Origin: Chloroflexota bacterium
GTDB taxonomy: Bacteria; Chloroflexota; Anaerolineae; CG2-30-64-16
DNA length: 14,682 bases
Assembly (NCBI GenBank): GCA_029555885.1
Contig: JAKPQT010000667.1
Coordinates: 1-14,682 of the forward strand
Direction: 5' to 3'
Below, one piece after another: positions 1-6,265 of this stretch (its first letter is position 1; every line of letters begins with the position of its first letter). Below the pieces are notes generated by a model that worked only from the letters and a program-made list of their open reading frames with translations, ran no database searches and was not told the DNA's origin. The position numbers and the translations under genes are program-made.

Positions 1-918
1 TTCGCGGGCATCGGTGAGTTCATCGACGTGCCGGTCAAGCTCTACTCGTCGGGGATGCGCGTCCGGCTCGGCTTCTCCATCGCGGCCTTCGTCAAGCCGG
101 ATATCATGCTCGTAGATGAAGTCCTCGCGGTGGGTGACGAGGACTTCCAGCACAAGTGCGTGCTGGTGTTTCACGATTTCCGGCGGCGGGGCGGCACGCT
201 CATCCTCGTCTCGCACAGCGTGGAGCTGGTGCGCGATATGTGCCGTCGCACCATCTGGCTGGATGATGGGCGGATTCAGGCGGACGGTGCGACCTCGGAT
301 GTCATCGCGCAGTACATGCGCAGCGTCTACAAGAAGGAACAGGAACGCTTTGCAGAGCAGGAACGCCGGAGCAAGGCTGCCGAAGCGGGCGCGAACCCCC
401 AGGGCAAGTCGCGGGTGGGCAAGGACGCAACGGGTGCAGTCCCGGCGACAGCCGCCGCGGCGGCGCCGAATGACCCGAACCGGTGGGGCGACGGCGCGGT
501 GCAGTTCGATAAGGTGCGCCTGCTCAATGGCGCGGGCCAGCCGTGCGAGTTCCTCTACACCGGCGACCCCCTGACCATCGAGGCCGAGTATACGGTGCAG
601 CGACCGCTCGATGACCCGCCGATTGTGGGCTTCGCCTTCATCCGGCATGACGGCATCTGGTCCTTCGGCACCAACACCGAAATCGAATCCATTCCGGCCG
701 AGCATATGTGCGCGCCGGGCCACACGCACGGCACGGTCATTGTGACGATTCCTGCGCTCACCCTGCTGCCGGGCACTTACACCCTCGATCTCGCCCTGCA
801 GAAACCGACGGGCGGCGACCATGACTACCGCCGCAGTTGCGCGCGGTTGACGGTCGGCTCCCTCAAGCGCGATGTGGGCGTGGCGCGCATCGAACACCGC
901 TGGACCTTCCGGGACTGA
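1..918 (+). CDS. wzt: Wzt-like ATP-binding protein of a polysaccharide ABC exporter, 5'-truncated
   Basis: The frame is open from the first base, so the gene begins upstream; 305 residues remain. Visible ABC ATPase parts are the signature YSSGMRVRLGFS (in-window residues 15-26; the YSSGM form is typical of polysaccharide exporters), Walker B IMLVDE (35-40) with the D-loop after it, and the switch histidine in LVSHS (H72). Walker A and the Q-loop lie outside the window. A charged, then Ala/Pro-rich linker (about 100-158) leads to a second domain from about 160, with beta-rich phrases such as YTGDPLTIEAEY and a long run to the end. This matches the Wzt C-terminal domain, which in known systems binds the finished glycan before export. 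The partner permease is not in the window. The gene ends 10 nt before the GT-C gene, so they are probably cotranscribed. A teichoic-acid TagH-like role is less likely because of the C-terminal domain. Confidence 0.9.
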   Translation, partial: FAGIGEFIDVPVKLYSSGMRVRLGFSIAAFVKPDIMLVDEVLAVGDEDFQHKCVLVFHDFRRRGGTLILVSHSVELVRDMCRRTIWLDDGRIQADGATSDVIAQYMRSVYKKEQERFAEQERRSKAAEAGANPQGKSRVGKDATGAVPATAAAAAPNDPNRWGDGAVQFDKVRLLNGAGQPCEFLYTGDPLTIEAEYTVQRPLDDPPIVGFAFIRHDGIWSFGTNTEIESIPAEHMCAPGHTHGTVIVTIPALTLLPGTYTLDLALQKPTGGDHDYRRSCARLTVGSLKRDVGVARIEHRWTFRD

Positions 919-928
919 AGTGACGGCC

Positions 929-3715
929 ATGACCGATGTGTGGCGGCTCGGTGCTGGATTGGAGCAGCAGGCGCTACCTTTCCTGCCAGGGCTGGCCTTC
1001 AATCTCGCGCTCTCTGGGCTAACGGCTGCGGTGCTGTGGTTGAGCCTGGGAGGCCATGCGGGGCCATTCGCCCGGCGCACGGGCATCCTGGTGACTGCGA
1101 GCCTTCTGGCTGGCCTGCTGATTGGCTTCCTCGCGCTCGCGCTCGCGCTGGCCGGATGGTTCTCTCCCGCCAGCTTCTATGCGCTGTGGGCGGCTGCGCT
1201 CGGCCTGGGGCTGGCGCACGCGGTGCGCAGCGGGCGCTGGCGCGACGCCCTCGCAAGCTGGCGGGCGGCCGCACCGCTCCCGCGCTGGCTGCCGCTCCTG
1301 CTGCTGCTCTGGCTGCTCCTCTATACCCGCCCGTTCGAGCTGGTGGTCGGCGGCCGCGATCCGGGCATCTACGTCAACACCGCCGCGCAGATTGCCACCA
1401 CGGGCCGCCTGGCGCTGCCCGATCCGTTCTTTGCCCGTCTCTCGGCGGAGGACCAAGCCCTGCTCACATGGCAACCGCCCTGGCTGCCGGATTTCGTGCC
1501 CCACAAATGGCCCGGCTTCTTCTGGAACGCGGAGCGAGCTGAGGTCACGCCGCAGTTCGTCTACTTCTACCCCGCGTTGATGGCCGCGAGCTACGCGGTG
1601 GCGGGCCACGGGGGCGCGCTGACAGTGTTGCCCCTCGTCAGCCTGCTGTTCGCGCTGGTGTTGGCTGAGCTGGCGGAACACATCTCGGGCGCGGCATATT
1701 GGGGCGTCAGGTGGCGCGCGCCGGTCGCAGCGCTGGGCCTGTTGCTCAACCCGGCGAGCTACTGGTTCGGGCGCTACGCCAATGCGGATGTGCTCTTCGG
1801 GCTGTGGGTCTGGGCCGCGCTGCTCTTCTGGGCGCGCACGGAGGCTGCTGAGCGCATGAGTCAGGCTGAGAGCTCAAGCGCCCTGAGCGGAGGGCCGCAC
1901 GACCAGGCTGCGCCCGGGCTGGGCGGCACGCAGTCGAAGGATGCCGCTCATGGAGGCACACCGGGCCGCGCCTTCTCCTGGACGCTGGCTGCGTTGACCT
2001 TCGGCGCGGCGCTGCTGACCAAGATTGATAGCTGGTATATCGCGCCGGCGGTCCTCGTCGCGCTGCTGGTCTACCATCCCGCACGCGGGACCCTGAAGTC
2101 GCGTGTGCCCTGGCTGGCGTGGATGCTGGTCGCAGCCTGCTATCTCGTCATGGTCGCGCGCTACAGCTACCCTTATATGCTGGGCATCCTTGCGGGCGAA
2201 GGCATCGCCGTGCCGTTTGACCATCGCATAGCAATCGCTCTAACCGGACTGTACCTGGCCGGACTCACCGTCGCAGGCCTGCTGCCCGACGTGCTCCGCG
2301 CAAGGCGCAAAGGCATCCTGAGCGGAGACTACGACCAACCGCGCAACAAAGGCATCCTGAGCGGAGAGCCGCACGACCAGGCTGCGCCTGGCTCGTGCGG
2401 CACGCAGTCGAAGGATGTTTTCCTCCCGGCCAGGACTGTCGCGATCGCCGGCCTGTGCCTGGCCCTGACCCTGTTCTTTGCCTGGTCCCTGCCGTCCAAC
2501 GTGCCGGTGCTGCGGTCGCTGACGATCCTGAACACCTATCTTGGCCCGGTGTTGCTGCTGGCCGCGGCACTGGGCATCGGGCAGTTGATCGTGTGGCCGA
2601 ACCAGGGTCGCGTCGCGTGGGTGCTGCTCGCCATGTTCTTCACCGGCGGCCTGTTCATCATCACGCGCACCTACTGGACCGATCACCCGTGGGCCATCCG
2701 CCGGGCCGTCTCCGTGGCGATCCCCGCGCTGGTCCTGTTTGCGGCATGGGGGTTGGATGCCCTGCGCGGCGCGCTGGCGCGAACGCGAGGCATAGGGGCA
2801 CTCGGGCGCGAGGGCCAGCGGGTCGTGAGCGTCGCCCTGGCCGCCGCGCTGCTGCTGCCGCTCGCCTGGCGCGACATTCCGATTTTCCGGCACATGGAAG
2901 TTGTGGGTGCACAGGCCGAACTGCTGACGCTCGAAACGGTCTTTCCACCCGGCGCGGTCATCCTGTCCGATGGCTCGCGGCTGCTGGACCTGTTCGGCCC
3001 CGCGCTCAGCCGGAACGACCGGGAGGTCCTGAGCTACTACGGCGCCGCGGACCGCGCGGCGTTCACCCCTGCGCTGCGCGACCGGGTGGCTGCGCTGGCC
3101 GCAGCAGAGGGCCGACCCTTCTACTTCCTCACCGAGGGGGATGCTCCCCCTGAAGCGCAGACGCAGGTTTTTGCGCGCGAGTGGTGGGAAGCTTGGCCGG
3201 AGGTGCGCCTCCTGAGCCGGGATGCGGCGCAGCCGCTGGCCGTCGAGACGACCATGCTGCCGGTCCGAGTCTATCGTGCGCTGCCCGCCGCACAGGCGAC
3301 TGCTGCAGCGGGCGCAGTGGTCGGGTGGTATGAGGCCGAGGCCCTGCCGGGCGAGACGGGCACCCGGAGCCGCGATGCCGCAGCCGGTAACGGCTGGGCA
3401 CGGGTGGCGGCTGAACCTGACGCCAGCGGCGCGCTGGTCTATGGCCCGTACGTGCGCCTGGCGGCAGGCCGTTATGAGGCGCATTTCCGGCTGCGCTATA
3501 CTGGGGAGAACGCCGCGCCGCCGCGACTGGCCGTGCAGGCCGCAGTCGCGGGCCAACTGGCCGCGCAAGCGGCCCCGCCCGTCGCAGCTTACACAGACGT
3601 GATCCTGCCGTTCGCGCTCGAGGCGGCTGATACGGTAGAATTCACGGTAATGTACCAAGCAGAAGGCGAAATCTGGCTGGACCGGATCGAGGTGGTCGAT
3701 GTGGCCGGGGAATGA
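929..3715 (+). CDS. GT-C/PMT-like integral membrane glycosyltransferase with C-terminal beta-sandwich-like module
   Basis: About 14 hydrophobic segments run from residue 20 to about 650. After the fourth segment comes a long polar loop holding GGRDPGIYVNTA (Asp144), the place where GT-C enzymes keep their catalytic acid. Such enzymes move a sugar from a polyprenyl-phosphate donor to a target on the outer face of the membrane. Donor and acceptor are unknown here. A soluble tail follows; from residue 800 (WYEAEAL) to 928 it alternates polar and hydrophobic like a carbohydrate-binding beta-sandwich (phrases VYGPYVRLAAGRYEAHFRLRY and IWLDRIEVVD). I chose ATG 929 (928 residues), 10 nt after the previous stop. 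The frame is open back to ATG 872, but that start lies inside the ATPase gene and encodes an unlikely leader. Two hydrophilic loops, residues about 317-339 and 460-497, are encoded by palindromic repeats (listed separately). The family is recognised by topology and loop motif, not by close identity. Confidence 0.82.
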   Translation: MTDVWRLGAGLEQQALPFLPGLAFNLALSGLTAAVLWLSLGGHAGPFARRTGILVTASLLAGLLIGFLALALALAGWFSPASFYALWAAALGLGLAHAVRSGRWRDALASWRAAAPLPRWLPLLLLLWLLLYTRPFELVVGGRDPGIYVNTAAQIATTGRLALPDPFFARLSAEDQALLTWQPPWLPDFVPHKWPGFFWNAERAEVTPQFVYFYPALMAASYAVAGHGGALTVLPLVSLLFALVLAELAEHISGAAYWGVRWRAPVAALGLLLNPASYWFGRYANADVLFGLWVWAALLFWARTEAAERMSQAESSSALSGGPHDQAAPGLGGTQSKDAAHGGTPGRAFSWTLAALTFGAALLTKIDSWYIAPAVLVALLVYHPARGTLKSRVPWLAWMLVAACYLVMVARYSYPYMLGILAGEGIAVPFDHRIAIALTGLYLAGLTVAGLLPDVLRARRKGILSGDYDQPRNKGILSGEPHDQAAPGSCGTQSKDVFLPARTVAIAGLCLALTLFFAWSLPSNVPVLRSLTILNTYLGPVLLLAAALGIGQLIVWPNQGRVAWVLLAMFFTGGLFIITRTYWTDHPWAIRRAVSVAIPALVLFAAWGLDALRGALARTRGIGALGREGQRVVSVALAAALLLPLAWRDIPIFRHMEVVGAQAELLTLETVFPPGAVILSDGSRLLDLFGPALSRNDREVLSYYGAADRAAFTPALRDRVAALAAAEGRPFYFLTEGDAPPEAQTQVFAREWWEAWPEVRLLSRDAAQPLAVETTMLPVRVYRALPAAQATAAAGAVVGWYEAEALPGETGTRSRDAAAGNGWARVAAEPDASGALVYGPYVRLAAGRYEAHFRLRYTGENAAPPRLAVQAAVAGQLAAQAAPPVAAYTDVILPFALEAADTVEFTVMYQAEGEIWLDRIEVVDVAGE
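1879..1943 (+). repeat. Palindromic repeat element, copy A (65 bp), inside the GT-C gene
   Basis: This 65-bp stretch matches 2353-2417 without gaps over the same length. The left arm GCCGCACGACCAGGC (1894-1908) and the 3' end GGCACGCAGTCGAAGGATG (1925-1943) are identical to the other copy. The right arm (1912-1927) has drifted, so the hairpin is weaker here. It is translated as LSGGPHDQAAPG followed by GTQSKD, in the same reading frame as the other copy, within a polar loop between membrane segments. Confidence 0.85.
2308..2346 (+). repeat. Partial tandem copy of the palindromic repeat start
   Basis: The 21 bases at 2308-2328 are repeated exactly at 2347-2367, a spacing of 39 bases or 13 codons. 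After the identical part this unit diverges, keeping only ACGACCA, and lacks the right arm and the AGTCGAAGGATG end. Both units encode KGILSG in the same frame. It looks like a truncated element or a slippage duplication beside the full copy. Confidence 0.8.
2353..2417 (+). repeat. Palindromic repeat element, copy B (65 bp), inside the GT-C gene
   Basis: The element is bounded by CATCCT (2353-2358) and its complement AGGATG (2412-2417). Its core is a 15-bp stem, GCCGCACGACCAGGC (2368-2382), a TGC loop (2383-2385) and GCCTGGCTCGTGCGGC (2386-2401), perfect except for one bulged C (2392). It is translated as ILSGEPHDQAAPG followed by CGTQSKD, in a polar loop between membrane segments. The outer ends resemble short GAGC/GTCGAAGGA palindromes that I recall from environmental genomes; that resemblance is from memory. 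Confidence 0.85.
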
Positions 3716-5012
3716 GCCGCCGGAGGCTGCGGCGCGTCCATCGCGGCCGCTGCGCGTGCTGATGGTGACAAACTTCTTCCTCCCGCATCACCTGGGCGGC
3801 GCAGAGATCTCAGCGTATAATTCCGCGGCGGGGTTGCTGGCCGCAGGGCACACAGTGCGCGTCCTGAGCATCAACGCGCGGGCCAATGCAGCGTCAGACC
3901 TGCGCTGCGACGTGCAGGGCGTGGACGTTCACGAGGTCAACCTGGTGCGCCGCTGGAAGAACCGCGTGCAGCAGACGTATGACCGTGAGATTGCGGGGTA
4001 TGTCGAGCGCGAGATTGCAGACTTCCGGCCGGATGTGATTCACACGCACAACCTGTCAGGTACGAGCCTCGCGCCGTTCGTCGTGGCGCAGAAGATGGGC
4101 GTGCCGCTCGTTGCGACACTGCACGATCTCTGGCTGCTGTGCGCCAACAACATGCTGCTGCGCCGCGACTACAGCCTGTGCTCGCCCGCCGAGGCGCCGT
4201 GTGGCCGCTGCTTTCGCCAGTACGACTACTGGGCGCCGCTGCCCGCGCGGCGCGAGGTATTCCGCCGGCTGGCCGCATCCGTCCATAGGTTCATCAGCCC
4301 TAGCCGCAAGCTCATCGACCTGCACGTGGAGGGCGGTTACGAACGTGAGCGGTTCGTGCTGGTGCGCCACGGCCTGCACCGGCTGGAGCGGCCGCCCGCA
4401 GGTGCGCCACCCGCGATCGGCCCGCACCACATCGGCGCACCCAGCGTGGCCTTTGTCGGCGCGGTCGCGGTGAGCAAGGGCGTGGAAGTGCTGGCGCGGG
4501 CCTTTCCGCTGGCCGCGGCGCGCCTGCCAGAGCTCCGGCTGATTATTGCGGGCCGCGGCCCTGCAGCCCTGGAGAACCGGCTGCGCAGCCTGGGCGACCG
4601 GGTCGTGATGCTCGGCCAGGTCCCGCGGACGCACATTGTGGAGGTCTACGCGGGCGCAGGACTGACGGTCATGCCGTCCACGATCCATGAGAACTCACCG
4701 CTGACCGTCTGCGAGAGCCTGATGGCCGGCACGCCCGTGGTCGGCGCGCGGATCGGCGGCATCCCGGAGCTGATCGTCGAGGGCGAGACCGGCTACCTGT
4801 ACGACCCGCAAGACGCGGCGGCACTGGCCGATGCCATCGTCGCGCACTTCGAGCGGTCGCCGCAGGCGCGCCGCGCGATGCGCCAGGCGTGTGTGGCCTA
4901 CGGTGAGCGGGAGTTCTCGGTGCCCGCGCACGTGACCCGGCTCGAAGCCGTCTACTGCGATGCGCTGGCAGGGGCATCCGACGCCCAGCGGCGCGCACGC
5001 AACGAGGCATGA
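3699..5012 (+). CDS. GT4-family glycosyltransferase with four-cysteine motif
   Basis: This is a cytoplasmic retaining GT-B glycosyltransferase of family 4, 437 residues, the usual size. The N-terminal domain has the nucleotide-sugar enzyme's glycine turn in PHHLGGAE (29-36). The C-terminal domain has the EX7E motif (Glu331 and Glu339 in ENSPLTVCE) followed by GTPVVGARIGGIPELI. After HDLW (142-145) come Cys148, Cys161, Cys168 and Cys171, a spaced set also found in the GT4 encoded at 11366-12622. The start at ATG 3699 overlaps the upstream gene by 17 nt and has GAGGTGG at 3689-3695, a little close. The first conserved strand begins about residue 18, so the ATG at 3762 would cut it. The next gene starts on this gene's stop (ATGA). 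Sugar and acceptor cannot be told from sequence. Confidence 0.9.
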   Translation: MWPGNEPPEAAARPSRPLRVLMVTNFFLPHHLGGAEISAYNSAAGLLAAGHTVRVLSINARANAASDLRCDVQGVDVHEVNLVRRWKNRVQQTYDREIAGYVEREIADFRPDVIHTHNLSGTSLAPFVVAQKMGVPLVATLHDLWLLCANNMLLRRDYSLCSPAEAPCGRCFRQYDYWAPLPARREVFRRLAASVHRFISPSRKLIDLHVEGGYERERFVLVRHGLHRLERPPAGAPPAIGPHHIGAPSVAFVGAVAVSKGVEVLARAFPLAAARLPELRLIIAGRGPAALENRLRSLGDRVVMLGQVPRTHIVEVYAGAGLTVMPSTIHENSPLTVCESLMAGTPVVGARIGGIPELIVEGETGYLYDPQDAAALADAIVAHFERSPQARRAMRQACVAYGEREFSVPAHVTRLEAVYCDALAGASDAQRRARNEA

Positions 5013-6265
5013 TGAAACTACTGCACGTCACCCACCAGTACCGGCCGGCCATCGGCGGGGCCGAGGAATACATGGCCCTCATCTCGGAGGCGTTAGCCGC
5101 GCGCGGCCACCGGGTCTCGGTGTATACGGCTAACTCGACCGACTACGAGAGCTGGACGGGGAATCTGCCCCCGCGCGAGACGATTGCCGGGGTAGATGTG
5201 CAGCGCTTTCGCGCCATCCCGCGCCGCGAACGGACGTGGCAGGTGCTGCGTTATGGCCTGTGGCGCTACCTGGAACAGCCGAAGCGCCGCTTCGAGCCGT
5301 TCATTCTGGTCGGCAACGGCCCGACCTGTCCCGGCATGTTCGCGGCCATCGCGACGCGCGGGCGGCAGTATGACCTGGTACACCTGAACAGCCTGCACTA
5401 CGCGCACTCGGCCTACGGCTATGTCGCCGCGCGGCTGGCGGGCCGCAGCGTGGTCGTGACGCCGCATGTCCACGTGGAGCAGCGCGAGACCTGGGATGTC
5501 GGCTACCTGCGCGACATCCTGGCCCGCGCGGACCTCATCTTCGCGGACACCGAGTACGAGCGCCAGTTTCACATCCGCCAGGGCCAGGACCCGGAACGGG
5601 TCGTAACCGGCGGGGTCGGGCTGCGCATCGAGGAATATGTGTTCCCCGGCCAGGCCGCCGCGCGGCAGCGGTTGGGCATCCCGGCAGACGCGCAGGTGGT
5701 GCTGTGCCTGGGCCGCCAGGTGGACTACAAGGGACTGGACAGGGTGCTGGCCGCGGTCGCCAGCCTGCAACCCGAATTCCCGCGGGCGCTGTGCCTCATC
5801 GCCGGGCCGGAGAGCGAGTGGAGCCAGGGCATCATGGCGCAGTATGCCGGCGCCCCCTGGATTCGCAACCTGGGCCGCGTCGAGCCGGATGTCAAGCTCG
5901 CCGCCCTCTCCGCCGCGGACATCATGGCGATGCCCTCCCACGGCGAGGCGTTCGGCGTGACCTACCTGGAGAGCTGGCTGGCCGGGCGGCCCGTTATAGG
6001 GTTGGCGAAGGGCGCGGTGCAGGCCCTCATCGCGAACGGCAAGGATGGCTTCCTGGTTCCGCCGGGTGACGACGCCGCGCTCACCCAGGCCGTGCGCTGC
6101 TACCTGGAGAACGGGGCGCGCGTCGCCGAGATGGGCGCCGCAGGCCGGCAGAAGGTGCTGGAGCAGTACACATTGGACCGGATCGTGGATCGCATCGAAG
6201 GCGCATGTCTGCGCCTGGTCGAGGCCAAGAGGAGGCGCCATGCGCGTCAGCCTGCTCAATCTTAA
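5009..6265 (+). CDS. GT4-family glycosyltransferase
   Basis: A 418-residue GT-B enzyme of family 4. Visible marks are the N-terminal LLHVTHQYRPAIGGAEEY (4-21) with the Gly-Gly turn, the domain-2 entry CLGRQVDYKGLDRVL, and the EX7E pair Glu313/Glu321 in HGEAFGVTYLESWLAG. It lacks the four-cysteine set of the preceding gene, so the two are not recent duplicates. Two adjacent ATG codons (5009 and 5012) can start it. GAGG at 5004-5007 is better spaced for the second, a difference of one residue. The start overlaps the previous stop by 4 nt, and the 3' end overlaps the next gene by 26 nt, so translation is probably coupled. It likely adds one sugar to a lipid-linked glycan at the cytoplasmic face; specificity is unknown. 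Confidence 0.9.
   Translation: MMKLLHVTHQYRPAIGGAEEYMALISEALAARGHRVSVYTANSTDYESWTGNLPPRETIAGVDVQRFRAIPRRERTWQVLRYGLWRYLEQPKRRFEPFILVGNGPTCPGMFAAIATRGRQYDLVHLNSLHYAHSAYGYVAARLAGRSVVVTPHVHVEQRETWDVGYLRDILARADLIFADTEYERQFHIRQGQDPERVVTGGVGLRIEEYVFPGQAAARQRLGIPADAQVVLCLGRQVDYKGLDRVLAAVASLQPEFPRALCLIAGPESEWSQGIMAQYAGAPWIRNLGRVEPDVKLAALSAADIMAMPSHGEAFGVTYLESWLAGRPVIGLAKGAVQALIANGKDGFLVPPGDDAALTQAVRCYLENGARVAEMGAAGRQKVLEQYTLDRIVDRIEGACLRLVEAKRRRHARQPAQS
6228..6235 (+). promoter_or_regulatory. Strong ribosome binding site that sets the start at 6240
   Basis: AGAGGAGG lies 4 nt before ATG 6240, still inside the previous coding sequence. The downstream frame is open back to 6045, but those 65 upstream codons are an out-of-frame reading of the preceding glycosyltransferase and lack GT4 features. 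The site therefore favours 6240. Confidence 0.8.

Noticed and set aside
872..928. Earlier ATG for the GT-C gene
   Set aside because: It would overlap the ATPase gene and add 19 unconvincing residues. ATG 929 follows the stop and leads straight into the first membrane segment.
3135..3151. Short hairpin AGGGGGA-TGC-TCCCCCT inside the GT-C gene
   Set aside because: Only 7 bp of stem, inside coding sequence, no second copy noticed and no T-run; it is probably chance.
2240..3658. Long open frame on the minus strand inside the GT-C gene
   Set aside because: It is antisense to a clear membrane protein, its residues are Arg/Gln/Pro-rich with no motif, and long antisense frames are expected at this G+C content.
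6045..6239. Possible N-terminal extension of the GT4-methyltransferase fusion
   Set aside because: These codons are a shifted reading of the upstream GT4; the strong AGAGGAGG before ATG 6240 and the GT4 N-terminus place the start there.
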